In this document: in pieces, positions 1 through 12,004 of the stretch | Numbering within the stretch: position 1 is the stretch's first letter | How the letters are laid out: every line of letters begins with the position of its first letter | From: Chimonanthus salicifolius | Lineage: Eukaryota; Streptophyta; Magnoliopsida; Laurales; Calycanthaceae | DNA: 64,000 nt | Direction of reading: 5' to 3' | Assembly (NCBI GenBank): GCA_013350335.1 | Contig: CM023540.1 | Span: 29,367,175-29,431,174 of the forward strand | Notes under the pieces: model-generated | Told to the model about the DNA's origin: nothing | Seen by the model: only the letters and a program-made list of their open reading frames with translations | Databases searched by the model: none | Program-made: the position numbers and the translations under genes

Positions 1-1259
1 TTGTCTGACAGCTTGAAGCAAACAAGAAGCCAAGAGCTCTCAAAGAGTGAGCAATCTGATAACAGTACCACAGACAGTACAGATGGGAATGCATTCGGAA
101 GTAATCAGAGCTTAAGGAATACATGGAACGAAGAGCTCACTAACAGCGAGTGTTCTGAAATTAACACCACGAATGATTCAAAAGGTAACGTACATTGAAT
201 ATGATCTGAAGCGCTCTTATGAAGATGAGTGGGTGCTTTTTTGAGTGATATAAATGAATCTGTTGGGGCCCATTGGATTGGAGAACTGAATAATTGTGGG
301 ACTTGCTACTTTAGTGGGTACCAATTATCTTGATTTCTTTCAGGATTTCTGTTTGTGTTTGTCGGGAGCTAGCAAAACCGTATAGGAAGGTATATATAAT
401 TTTGCCTTGTGATTAATTCTTATTCTTGTGATTTTCTTTGAAACACACACACTTTTTACTTTCTCCTCGAGGAAACAATAGATGAGCTTTACTACTTTCC
501 CAGTCATAGGTAAATCAATATACACCAGCCAGAGTTCCAATTCTGGCCTCTTTTTACAAAATTCAGATAGAACTTCAGAAGCCAGTTTATTCTGGACACA
601 AAAATGTCGGTATCTAACCATTGGAACCTTGTTTTTCAAACAAAATTTTAGAATGTTCCACAGTTTTCATTTACTTGTGAAATGGCAATGCTCAACCGCC
701 AAGGGTTCCTTGGTAGTGTAGTTACTTGGTTGTGACTGTAGCATCGGTGGTATTTTCGCCTTTTAGAACTGATGTTCATACAGTACTGATATGAACAGAA
801 ATTTGGCTGAAATTTTCAAAATCTACATATTTTGACTGGTATTCATACTGAAATTTTCCGCTGAAATCTATTACTAAGTTCTTGACTACACCTGTTTTGA
901 AAGCAATGGGATTTCTTTAGTGTGGAATGTGTACATGGATGGGTATAATTTGCTAGGGATTACTAGGTTATGAGGCTAAAACAATATAAGAAAATATAGG
1001 CTGATGCTTTCATTAATTTGACTAATGTGTAGCTTTTGACTAGTAATTAGCTGCTGTTGGTGAAGGGTCCACGACAGAAATGGACGGAGTATCAGTGATG
1101 ACCATTGAGTCGCTGGTGATAAAGGATGGGACGGAGACTCAAGGTCGATGTGCAGTAAAGTCAGAGGGAGGTAATGGAGAGGAAGGCATTGATGTTCCAT
1201 TACTTAGGGTCCGAAACCAAGAGAAATCGCTGTTATTTGATCCTTTCTGGTGGACATAG
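1..1259 (+). CDS. C-terminal part of an unrecognised protein (two exons, 5' end outside window)
   Basis: Two exons fit together. The first is open from base 1 to 184 and ends in AAA G before gtaacg. The second is 1051-1259 after taattag and ends with TAG at 1257-1259. The split codon G|CT gives Ala and the frame stays open, which supports the join. The encoded tail of about 129 residues is hydrophilic, rich in Ser, Asn, Thr and Glu, and ends in LLFDPFWWT. The first exon holds two related segments 32 residues apart (QELSKSEQS and EELTNSECS), a small internal duplication. I see no known domain and do not recognise the family. Read without the splice, the first exon would simply stop at 198. The second exon is GC-richer than the sequence around it, as expected for coding DNA. 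A further small exon between 185 and 1050 cannot be excluded. Confidence 0.55.
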
Positions 1260-2668
1260 GTTGATGATGGATGGCAATCGATTAATTAATCTAATTGGGT
1301 TATTTAATTTTGAAGGGACTAATCTAGGCTAAATATTAAGATCGGAGCATGTTGAGTCTATCTATCAATGAGAAACTTATAAAAGGAAGGAGAAATAAGG
1401 GTTAGTTTTAAGGGCCTTGCTCTTGTTAGGTAATAGTATCTCATAGAGAGTTGTATGCTTTGGTCTCGTTTTTCTTTTTTCTGTTTTATGTATCTTTTTT
1501 GTTTATTTTCAATAAAAAATTGGCGGTTTGGCACTATTCCGAAAAAAGAGAAACTAAGAACTCAAAAATCTGGACTAAAGTTTTTGAAATTCAGCATTCT
1601 CTCTCCCCCTCTATGTGCTTTTATGTCCACAATTAATAGTTTTAGCTGAAATTTTTGTTTTTGATGAAACCTTATTCTTATTTAGCTATCTTTTTCCTAT
1701 TAGTTCTTCCTAACTTTGACTTAAAATAGTCAATAACTTATAACTATTTTTTCGATCAAGTTTTAAAACTAGTGAGAAGCTAACATGTCATAGGTGTGAT
1801 GTTGATAGAAAAATTAATAGTAGATAGTATTGTCTCCTCCAAACATATCCTAACTTCCAAATTTTTCTTTTAAGTCACCAAATTTCATCATTAAATCTAC
1901 TTTTCTATTTTAAGTCATTTATACCAAAATAGTTTCAACTCCCCAAATTTAATTTTAAAATATGTTTCCTATCTTTTGTGTTTTTTACACGAATTCTCTA
2001 TTTTTAATATTAAAATGGTAAGAGCATGTTAAGTCTTCCAAATTTACAAGACCAAACTTTATTTTTTATATTTTTTTCTTGTTAATATAATAGTAAATCA
2101 CGAACGAACAATCAAGATTCAATTTTGTTGTTCTCTTAAACTGTCTTTTTTTATATAAATAAATGGATAAAGTTTAAAAAAAATTAAAATAATTTTATTT
2201 TATAAAAGTGAATTCAATCTCCTTGCCTTGCTAGCTACATATATTGATAGATACTCTTTAGCAACAAGTAAAATCTTTATCTATTTGATATCAATTTTTC
2301 ATTTCAAGCACATCTATCTATTTTATATATTTACGTATGGATGTTGAGATGAGTTGATCATCTCTAACTCTTAACCAATTAAAGTTTGCTACATGCCTTT
2401 ATGTCAATTCAGGCCAAGGGGTTGGCCTAATCATCATTGTCTTTTTCCGGGGCTTATTACATCTGTTGATGGGCTCAAATAACATTATTGTCTATCGAGT
2501 TTGCTTTTCAGCTTAGTCAATTTGATGTCACAATCTTGACATCCAATGGTTTCATATAGACTGTAGAGGACCCCTCCATTGAAGTGAAGTAGTTGGATAT
2601 GTGATACGGTTGCTGGGCTTATCCAGTGTATCAAATGGAGGGAATATCCAAATATTTTTAAATACTAA
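1260..2668. other. 3' flank, no gene seen
   Basis: AT-rich DNA downstream of the first gene. It holds runs of T and A, and no ORF with family resemblance or clear repeat structure was found. Confidence 0.5.
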
Positions 2669-2770
2669 TTTTTTTTTTTTAATTTACGTGTGAAAAACCG
2701 CAGGATACCCGCGAAAAACTCCTACGGATGATCCCACTACCCCTAGGGCACACCAAAGTTAGGTCATGAT
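2669..2770 (-). repeat. SINE-like element, 5'-truncated copy
   Basis: Read on the minus strand this ends in a poly-A run (poly-T at 2669-2681 on the plus strand). It shares blocks such as ggtgtgccctaggggtagtg and cacacgtaaatt with the fuller copy at 54028-54154. The copy here lacks the tRNA-like box B region, as expected for a 5'-truncated short retroelement. Confidence 0.6.
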
Positions 2771-3199
2771 GAAAATCTTTAGATGACTTTTGCTGGTTTT
2801 ACAATCTTCTTTTATTTACTTAGAGTTTTGGATGAGATTGAATTTTAACCTTTTCTCAAAATAAAATGAATACCCATGTACTGGTGTGTAACGTTTTACT
2901 TCGCACACTTAAATATTGAGCCCATCAAATAGAGTGGATGATGAATTAATTATAAAATATTTTCTTTAATATGTGATCAATAAAAAATCATCATGATTGA
3001 ATTTGTCAAGCCTTGCTTTTAAAAGCCTCAAATTTTAAAGAGTATAAAAAATTGTAGCTTGATTGATTAAATCAAGATATTGGTGGACTACATATTAAGA
3101 AAAACTCATTTGAACAAATACGTCTAACACCCATTTAGTGAGTTCTACACTTAAAGAGTAGATTAAGATACCATACACCATAGTGCGAGTGTTCATTCT

Positions 3200-3970
3200 T
3201 TTGAATTTTTTCTTTTAGTGGTAACAATCAAATATGTATTAATTTAAAAAAAAAAACATGTACAAGAGAAAGTCCTTGAGATGTGGACTTGAAAAAAAGA
3301 AAGAAAAACTACAAAAGGAAAGTATAGTCACACACCAAAAGCATAGACTACAAGGATCACATGAGCCGAACACCTCATCCCACCCCAAGTCGAGCATAAG
3401 CAGATTACAAATGATGTAACATGTACCTAATAAATACGACTTCACCCCAATCATATTCTACTAAGCCAGTATTAACTCCAATTTTTGCAAAGAAATCAAC
3501 TCCTCCATTGGCGATTATTTGACCTGCCGAAAGCTCACTTCCTGATCCAAACACAACTCCTTATGTCTCTTACTGCTGAAACTAGTTTCAAGGGAGGTCT
3601 CATTCTCTCCTTAGTCCATTTGATTGCGTCACTGAGTTCCTTTCAATAACTAGCTTTCCAACACCATAGGACCTCTATAATGTCAGTTCTTCAAAATCTC
3701 GTACCTCGATTGACTCTATGAATATAAGAAAGACACACCATTAGACCCCCAATTTAGGGGTACTAGAGAACTTACCTTTGCATTACTCATGCATCCCTTC
3801 GATGAATTCAAGAAATCTATTATTTTATATCTTTTAAATTCTTCACAAGCCAACAACCACATATATAGGCAACATCACGCTCTCACCACAACTCTACTAT
3901 CTTCTAAAGATTTTTCCTCGAAGATTTTAGTATTCCTCTCTTTCTATATAGACCACAACACTAACGTTAG
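3200..3970 (-). mobile_element. L1-type LINE 3' remnant (RNase H region)
   Basis: On the minus strand, around 3470-3530, a frame reads ANGGVDFFAKIGVNTGL. This resembles the end of the RNase H domain of plant L1 elements (NGVADFLAKxG). Upstream, 3600-3870, are further decayed RNase H segments. The 3' end on the minus strand is a tail region rich in T on the plus strand (3208-3240). Frameshifts and stops are common, so it is dead. The block 3640-3870 is closely similar to 9688-9955. Confidence 0.6.
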
Positions 3971-4009
3971 CACTACGCACCAAGATTTTTTAACTTTTAA
4001 CCCTAACAT

Positions 4010-5340
4010 GTAGAATCATCCAGCTACCCACCACCTCTTCACAAGAGTTATCCAAACACTCAAGACACCCTCAAAAGGTCCACAAAATAATTCCACAGTC
4101 GCCTAGCCATCGAACACAATGTTCAAATCATCTTACCTTTTAACTCCAGTCACACAAAGGATGGTTCAAATTTATCAACTAGACCGTTAGAATCATCTGA
4201 TCAACGTAGCTCTTTTTCCACTGTCCTTCGCCACAATTGTCCCCACCAAGTAATTTGTTTTAAAAGTCAATTTCCATAAAAAATATCCTTGTCCTCATCT
4301 CCTTCTCAAATTCATTTATGCCGTCTATTTGTAGTGAGTCACTGAGTCAGTTTCCACATATGTTGAGTGGATAACCCTTCTGTGAGATTAGACCGTCCAT
4401 CCTCTGTGTCTTAGTGAGGTAATCTAGTATGGTAATCTTCATACCAAATGGAGGATTGTTGAGCCCTAAATTTGATGGTTAGAAAAAAGCCTAATAAAAA
4501 ATTTGATTTCTGTTTATTCTTTGTTGAATTTATTCGGTATGTGTAGATTGAAAGGTTTACATGTATCCTGAAGATTAGTCGGGTGAGATGCCTAAACACC
4601 TTAATTAGAAAACAAATGATCTATAATCATCTAAGGCTTCATAATTCGAAATATCTCGATCTCAAACATTGTGTGCTATTGTCAGATGAAAAAGGAAAAA
4701 AAAGAAAGATTTTTTTTAAAATAGGGTGACTAATATTACTTTGATGTGACAAGAAGATTGTACATAAGAACACTGTTTTATGTTTTTTTGACTTATTATC
4801 ATCAGTGTTCCTTCTTGTAAAAATAAGATATTCCTGTTACTGGGTGCTTTTAACAGCCTCTTCTCCTGCTCTGGCCCTCTTTAGGAACTTTGGCTTTTAT
4901 TGGTCATTGCTTGTATTCCCACGGCATGCTTGCACATTTTTTCAACGGGGTCATTTTAAAGAAAGTTTCCTGATTTTCTGAGAAAAATGCTTTCCATGTT
5001 TGTAGCCACACAAAGCCTGTTTCTGGCTTTCTCCAAAAAATGTCTACCCCCCAACTAAATAGACACCATTTCCACGAAAAAAGGTTTTCATAACCCATTT
5101 GGTAGCTGAAATTGGGAGTCTGGGTTTGGAATCTAGCATCCCAACACAATTATAAACTTGGAATTCCTAAAATGGGAATTTCATCCAATCAATGATAAAT
5201 CTTGGCCAATTCCTCCTCTTTAATGGGAGGAAGGTTGGCTTCGAGCTTGTGCTTCAGTCTAATTCTCTCTATAATTTTCAAGTTGGCCAATGTGTTTGTG
5301 GGTGAGAGAGATCAATGTAAAAAAAGAAAAAAGAAAAAAG
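4010..5340. other. Intergenic, no gene seen
   Basis: No convincing coding region or structured repeat seen. The short ORFs have no domain and no conserved motif. Confidence 0.4.
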
Positions 5341-5345
5341 AAAAA

Positions 5346-5389
<44 letters not shown>
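5341..5389. repeat. Poly-A and (TA)n microsatellite
   Basis: A run of A is followed by about 17 TA units up to 5388. The apparent ORFs across it, on both strands, are artefacts of the simple repeat. Confidence 0.9.
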
Positions 5390-7041
5390 CAGAAAGGCAA
5401 AGAAAATGACTACATAACTTAAAAAAAAAAAAAAAACTAACATTCTACTATTATCTTCTTCATCAATTTTGTACATGCCATCATCCTTTTGCATTCTTTA
5501 TAACATTCTAGTTGAAAAATTTTCGACGTAGCACGCCGATCTAATGTTCCAAACCTTACCGTGCATGCTCGATCCTCGACCACCTCCTAATTTTTCCAAA
5601 ACCCCTACAGATCTTCTTCTATCCACACCTGCAACTCAACTCTTCAAAATATGCAACACTAGAACCTATCCAAGCCTCAAATCATCACCCTCCATACTTC
5701 ACATGTGTGACTCGCACGTGTTCATATTGCAACAGACTGCATGCTTCACTCGTGCCAACACAAAAGGATGACCGTGCACCTCCATATAATGTAGAGCCTC
5801 GCTCTTTGTTCTCGCACGTGCCTTGAGCACCTCTGCCATGACCGGACCTTTGAGCTCTTCTGTGTGAAGGAATGTGCACCCATCTTTGTCGTCGTCGTCG
5901 TCATCGTCGTCGTTAAAAACTATTAAATTTGATGGGTTTTTAGTTTGCTAATGATCTTCTTTGGGGTGCTCTCAAACTCTCAAAGGGGTTGGAATTTATA
6001 GATGGGAGAATGGAGGATATGGATGGGAAGGACATGAGATGGATATCATATGATGAAGAGTAATGGGCCCCACTTCCATGTCCCACGTGTGTAACATGAT
6101 AAGGCTAGCCTAACATCTTGTCTCCAACCCAACCCTCTTGAAAAGGAAGTTCGTCAATTTCTTTCTAGTGGGCCATTTTTGCCTACCTCCTACACCATCA
6201 TTTGTATGTAATGTACCTATTATGCAAGTATAAATATAAAATTAATGTACGTAGGCATGTCGGGAACCTGCAGGAAATCTCCTGTTTTTATGAGAAGTGA
6301 ACCAACCACACTTAATTGTGCTATAATACTAATTTGACTAGTCTAATAATGCTTCTTTAAATTTCATGATTTGATTTGAGAAATCAGTAGGCTGAATTAT
6401 CTATTTATTAATTTAAAGTTGAGAAAAAACCCGCATAGAATTTGAGTTGAACTTAATTCAGAAATTTAAAAATCAACTCGACCGATTCAAATTGATCCGA
6501 TTCCAATAGTCTCAAGAAATATAAAAAACTTCTTGTTGAATTTTTTTTCCTCCAAATTTGTTCTAAAAATGGGTCAGACTGTTGGACCAACAACTCGGGT
6601 TGAGTTGAATCGGGTTAAACAATTCGAATCAGATCGAGTCAAGCTCAATAATTTTTATATAGATTGAGTTGAGTTAAATAAAACCTGACCCAATCGCCTT
6701 GGTTTCGACCTTAGTTGTGTTTTGAATTCACAATCTTTTATAATTGTAATAATAAATGTTTTCCAACTATATTATAGATTTCTGTTCTGCTTCAACCGAA
6801 GAGCTTCTCTATTCTTCTCTAACATCCTGTTTTCCTTTTTTTCTGGCGAGGGTGAGAGGATGTGCCCTTTGTTTCCATATAAAAGGTAGAAAATGGAATG
6901 TCTGAGCTGCAAGATTTTGACATTCAGAGTCTGTACTCCTGCTGACTGGATAATAAGTAGCTGTACCAGGTCCACCACCTATATGGAATCTCTTCTGAGT
7001 GTTCCAAATTCTACTTTTTTTTTTCTCCAAAATGGTTGGAA
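5390..7041. other. Intergenic, degenerate repeat DNA
   Basis: No gene seen. The part 6430-6700 is built of short degenerate words around tcgagttgagttgaatcgg, of the kind also found at 7500-7980, 10400-10880 and 63250-63550. A (cgt)n run lies near 5888-5915. Confidence 0.4.
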
Positions 7042-8611
7042 GTATTTTAGTAAAAGAACATGCTAATTGGAAATTAACAAAAGTTCAAAGCACAGATTAA
7101 ACTATTTAGCTCAGCTGATTAAAGCAATGGAAACTGCTTCCAACAGTCTTATTATTGCAGATACTTGGGCATTATCTCAAGTCAAAGATTTGGATTGAAG
7201 ATTGATTAAACATGATTAGTTACCTTAGCTGCTAAGTCCATCGGCAAGCAGTCTCACCAGATGGTCCAGACTCCAGATGTTGTACACCTGTCCTCAAAAG
7301 TGATGATTGGAGGTCCACACTCAAAAGAAAAAGATTAAAAGTTGAGTAGACATGGTTTTGACTTGATTAAGACTTACTAGAAACAGAAAAAGTAATAACA
7401 CCCCTTTACCTCGACAAGCCAAATGATTGTCATTATCTTGCAAAACTTGTAAAAAAATGGAAAGCTAAAGGTACAGTATAGATAGATGTTTAGACTGAAA
7501 TTCGGGCGGGTCGAATCTAACTTAAATCATATCAAAATTATTGAATTCGATATGATCTGACTTGATTTGAATTGCTCAATTCAATTCAATCGAAATTGCT
7601 GACTCGATTCAACCCAAGTGCTGAAATGAATTATTAGTCCGATTCAACCTAAGTTTTGTATTAAATTTTTTGATAAGTCAAGTTGCGTCAATTCAGATAA
7701 AGTCAATTTTTAAAAAGCTTGACTTGACTTCACTTGATCTGAATTTTATTCAGATTTTTTTCTTTAACCCAATTTGACCTTAATTTTCAAAACGTAAACC
7801 CCAACCCACTTGATTTCTCAAGTCGTGTCTGATCAATTTTAAAAAAGCTTGATCCAACCCAACTAAATTTAATTTGGGTTTTTTTTCTTCAAGCCAACCC
7901 GACTCTAATTTTAAAATTGTAAAATCCAACCTACTTAGTTTCTCAGATCAATTTAAAATCCAACCCAAATTTCAACAGATTGATGCCTTTTATTTACGGG
8001 GGTCTGGAACAGCTAGCTCTAAGCCTCTAACATTTCAGCTGCAGCACATGTGATGAGGGCACACGTGTTTTGAGATCCAAGACGTTTATCTTGTGGGACA
8101 CTGCCATAGTAGCATGGGCTGGAGCATTTAACAAATCAGACCTCTCAGGCAATCCAAACCACTGAATTTGACCATCGGATGTAGGCTGTATCCTATTCTA
8201 ATCATACTTGTGCCAACAAAGAAGTATTGGACCATGGCTAAAAAATTCTCTTTTGTGAATAAATACGTTGTGAGTTGGAGACTCTTTTTTTTTTTTTTTA
8301 TGAAGTCTATATTTATATAAGTTTTCTTTCAAATTTATTTATTATATTTTGAATTAGATTCATGTTCAATACATACTCATTTTGAGGTAAATTTATTATC
8401 GGATCCAGCTCATGTTATGGGAATGATTAAAGGTCTCAACCTTCCAAATCATAATTAAAATATTCATTCAAAATGATTTTTGATACAATTATATAAAAGC
8501 ATAGATATTTTAAATCAAGTCATTTTCAATCAAATTAGCTATTAAATCAGTTGATATAACAATTCAAATTCTATTTTAGATGGTTTATAATATATATAAT
8601 ATAAACACATG

Positions 8612-8770
8612 AGTATAGTTTAACCAGTATTCTCTCAATTCAAGAAGTGGGAGATATCAGGTTCGAATCTCTATAGGTCTCATCTGATCTATCCTAAAGA
8701 TAGTAGATATCACCCTTAGAGAATTTATACAGGATTTTTTGGCAATTTCAGTACATGTACATGTGAATTC
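8612..8770 (+). repeat. tRNA-derived SINE-like segment
   Basis: The segment has a box A-like tagtttaaccagtattct followed by a box B-like caggttcgaatctc, at the spacing of an internal pol III promoter. The equivalent segment in copy B is 11516-11660. The ends are not clear. Confidence 0.4.
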
Positions 8771-9064
8771 GAAAGAAAAGAAATATACATAATAAGTATT
8801 TAAATTACTGGGGTTCCAAAATGGTCCCACACGGAGTTGCAGAATGGCCCACTTCACATGGGCATGTCCCTCTCAGGATCCAAATTGAAGAATCATTGTC
8901 AGGTTAAGTATGCCGGCCGGCCACTGATGATTGCCTTTGATGACAAATCAGTTCGAAGTCATTCACATGGACCTTATCTTCCTTACACATTGCCAACAAC
9001 TTCGGATGCCCTTTGACAACCTTACGATTTCCTTTAATGTGGACACTTTCTCTCTCCTCTCTCC

Positions 9065-9420
9065 TTCATTATGACTAATACCTTTCTCGGAATATTAACG
9101 GCAGTGGTAATAACGGAATATTTTAAAATTTTTGGATTTTATCGAGAATTTAACGGAAAAATCTCACAGAAATTATAATATTTAAAAAATAAAAAAATAG
9201 AATAAATAAAAAATTAATGAAATAAAAATGGTATAGGGAATTTACCGACAATTTATCAAGATATTATCGCGTTATTAACGTTTATCGTGTTTTTAAAGCA
9301 ATTTTATCGGGAATTTATCGTCGTGGTGATAAAAACGCATTTTTAACGCGGTAATGGTATTTTGCCGATAAAAACACAATAAAATTGAAAATACCGCCGA
9401 TATTTGTGACAAGATTCTCC
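9065..9420. mobile_element. Inserted element of unknown family with short target-site duplication
   Basis: Copy B of the duplication runs uninterrupted through cctctctcctcttgtcc (11961-11977), while copy A is split at the same point by 356 bases. The inserted block ends in tctcc, repeating the bases before it, which suggests a 5-base target-site duplication. It is noncoding, very AT-rich and full of ttatcg, aattta and ttaacg words in both orientations. No clear terminal inverted repeat was found. Confidence 0.55.
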
Positions 9421-9679
9421 TCTTGTCCACTGCATCATTGGATTTAGACCAACCAACTATCATTTTTTAAGTTTTTCAATGTATTAACCATTGACTTCTA
9501 AGGTATTTAGGCTTAACTTAAGGTCCACTAAGGTTCACTTACTTGTGTGCCAATCACATATTCGGTGTAGACTGTTCTATGCATAGTAGATCTTCTGACA
9601 TCTTCACATTCTTCCAAGGCAAGGTCCAAAGCACACGGTCACGGAATTGATAATACATAGACTCGGTCCAACCGAATCC

Positions 9680-9960
9680 CTAACATCATTCTCTCCTTAA
9701 TCCATTTGATAGCGTCACCGAGTTCCCTTCAATAACTAGCTTTCCAACACCATAGGACCTCCATAATGTCAGTTTCATCAAAATCTCTTACCTTAATTGA
9801 CTCTATGAATAGGAAGAGAGACACACCATTTGACCCCCAATTTAGGGGTACTAGAGAACTTACTTTCGTACTACTCATGCATCCCTTCGATGAATTCAAG
9901 AAATCTGGATCTTTTAAATTCTTCACAAGCCAACAACCTAATACATAGGCAACTATCTTA
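9680..9960 (-). mobile_element. LINE RNase H fragment
   Basis: On the minus strand a frame reads GVSLFLFIESIKVRDFDETD, close to the RNase H region of plant L1 elements (exogenous-strand contact segment). It is interrupted by a stop and frameshifts. It is nearly the same as 3640-3870, so both descend from one element or one was copied. Confidence 0.55.
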
Positions 9961-12000
9961 TTTTAGTAAAAGAACATGCTAATTGGAAATTAACGAAAGT
10001 TCAAAGCACAGATTAAACTATTTAGCTCAGCTGATTAAAGCAATAGAAACTGCTTCCAACATAGTCTTATTATTGCAGATACTTGGGCATTATCTCAAGT
10101 CAAAGATTTGGATTGAAGATTGATTAAACATGGTTAGTTACCTTAGCTGCTAAGTCCATTGGCAAGCAGTCTCACCAGATGGTCCAGATGCTGTGCACTG
10201 TCCTCAAAAATGATGATTGGAGGTCCACACCCAAAAAAAAAGGATTAAAAGTTGAGTAGACATGGTTTTGACTTGATTAAGACTCATTAGAAACAGAAAA
10301 AGTAATAACACCCCTTTACCTCGACAAGCCAAATGATCGTCATTATCTTGCAAAACTTGTAAAAAAATGGAAAGCTAAAGGTACAGTATAGATAGATGCA
10401 TAGACTGAAATTCGGGCGAGTCGAATCTAACTTAAACCATGTCAAAATTATTGAATTTGATATGATCCGACTTTACTCGAATTGCTCAACTCAACTTGAT
10501 CCAAATTGTTGACTCGATTCAACCCAAGTGCTGAAACGAATTGTTAGTCCGATTCAACCTGATTGTTATATTAAATTTTTTGACTAGGTCAAGTTGGGTC
10601 AATTCGGATAAGGTCAATTTTTAAAAAACTTGACTTGACTTGACCCGACTTGAATTTTATTCAGGTTTTTTTCTTCAACCCAATTCGACCCTAATTTTCA
10701 AAATGTAAAACCCAACCTACTTGATTTCTCAAGTCATGTCGGATCAATTTTAAAAAAGCTTGACCTAACCCGACTAAATTTAATTTGGGTTTTTTTTCTT
10801 CAAGCCAACCCAACTTTAATTTAAAAAATGTAAAATCCAACCTATTTGGTTTCTCGGATCGAGTTAAAACCCAACCCAAATTTCAACAGATTGATGCCTT
10901 TTATTTACAGGGATCTGGAACAGCTAGCTCTAAGCCTCTAACATTTCAGCTGCAGCACGTGTGATGAGGGCACACGTGTTTTGAGATCCAAGACGTTCAT
11001 CTTGTGGGACACTCCCATAGTCGCATGGGCTGGACCATTTAACAAATCAGACCTCTCAGGCAATCCAAACCACTGAATTTGACCATTGGATGTAGGCTGT
11101 ATCCTATTCTAATCATACTTGTGCCAACAAAGAAGTATTGGACCATGGCTAAAAAATTCTCTTTTGTGAATAAATACGTTGTGAGTTGGAGACTTTTTTT
11201 TTATAAAGTCTATATTTATATAAATTTTCTTTCAAAATTATTTATTATATTTTGAATTAGATTCATGTTCAATACATACTCATTTTAAGATAAATTTATT
11301 TTCGGATCCAGCTCAAGTTATAAGAATGATTAAAGGTCTCAACCTTCAAAATCATAATTAAAATTATTCATTCAAAATGATTTTTGATACAATTATATAA
11401 AAGCGTAGATATTTTAAACCAAGTCATTTTCAATCAAATTAGCTATTAAATCAGTTGATATAACAATTCAAATTCTATTTTAGACGGTTTATAATATACA
11501 TAATATAAATACATGAGTATAGTTTAACTGGTAATCTCTCACTGCAAAAAATGGAAAGTGTCAGATTCGAATATCCATAATCTTATCTGATGTATCTTAA
11601 AGATAGTAGATATCACTCATGAGAAATTTAATCAGAATTTTTTACAATTTGGAACATGTGAATTCGAAAGAAAAGAAATATACATAATAAGTGTTTAAAT
11701 TATTGGGTTCCAAAATGGAGGTCCTGCCACGTGGAGGGGTCTCACACGGAGTTGCAGAATGGCCCACTTCACGTGGGCATGTCAGAGGATCCAAATTGAA
11801 GAATCATTGTCAGGTTAAGTATGCCGGCCGGCCACTGATGATTGCCTTTGATGACAAATCAGTTCGAAGTCATTCACAAGAACCTTATCTTCCTTAGTCA
11901 CTGCCAACGACTTCTCATGCGCTTTGGCAACCTTATACTTTAATGTGGACATTTTCTCTTTCCTCTCTCCTCTTGTCCACCACATCATTAGAATTAGACT
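9961..12000. repeat. Direct duplication, copy B
   Basis: Second copy of the segment at 7042-9450, offset by about 2.9 kb. It is uninterrupted and serves as the empty-site reference for the insertion at 9065-9420 in copy A. It has no coding potential. Confidence 0.75.
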
Positions 12001-12004
12001 AATT

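Larger units (their letters stand above)
7042..9450. repeat. Direct duplication, copy A (interrupted)
   Basis: From ttttagtaaaagaacatgct at 7044 this matches copy B (9961-12000) over about 2 kb with scattered substitutions and small indels. Shared landmarks include the degenerate gggtcgaatc region, the cacacgtgttttgagatccaag block, a SINE-like segment and gccggccggccactgatgat. Copy A is interrupted at 9065-9420 by an element missing from copy B. No LTR-type TG/CA ends or primer-binding site were seen at the edges, so I call it a segmental direct duplication rather than an LTR pair. Confidence 0.75.

Noticed and set aside
5202..5494. ORFs on both strands rich in Lys/Tyr/Ile or Phe/Tyr
   Set aside because: They are translations of a poly-A and (TA)n microsatellite.
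7042..12000. LTR retrotransposon with 2 kb LTRs
   Set aside because: The duplicated ends lack TG/CA termini, and no primer-binding site or purine tract was seen beside them.
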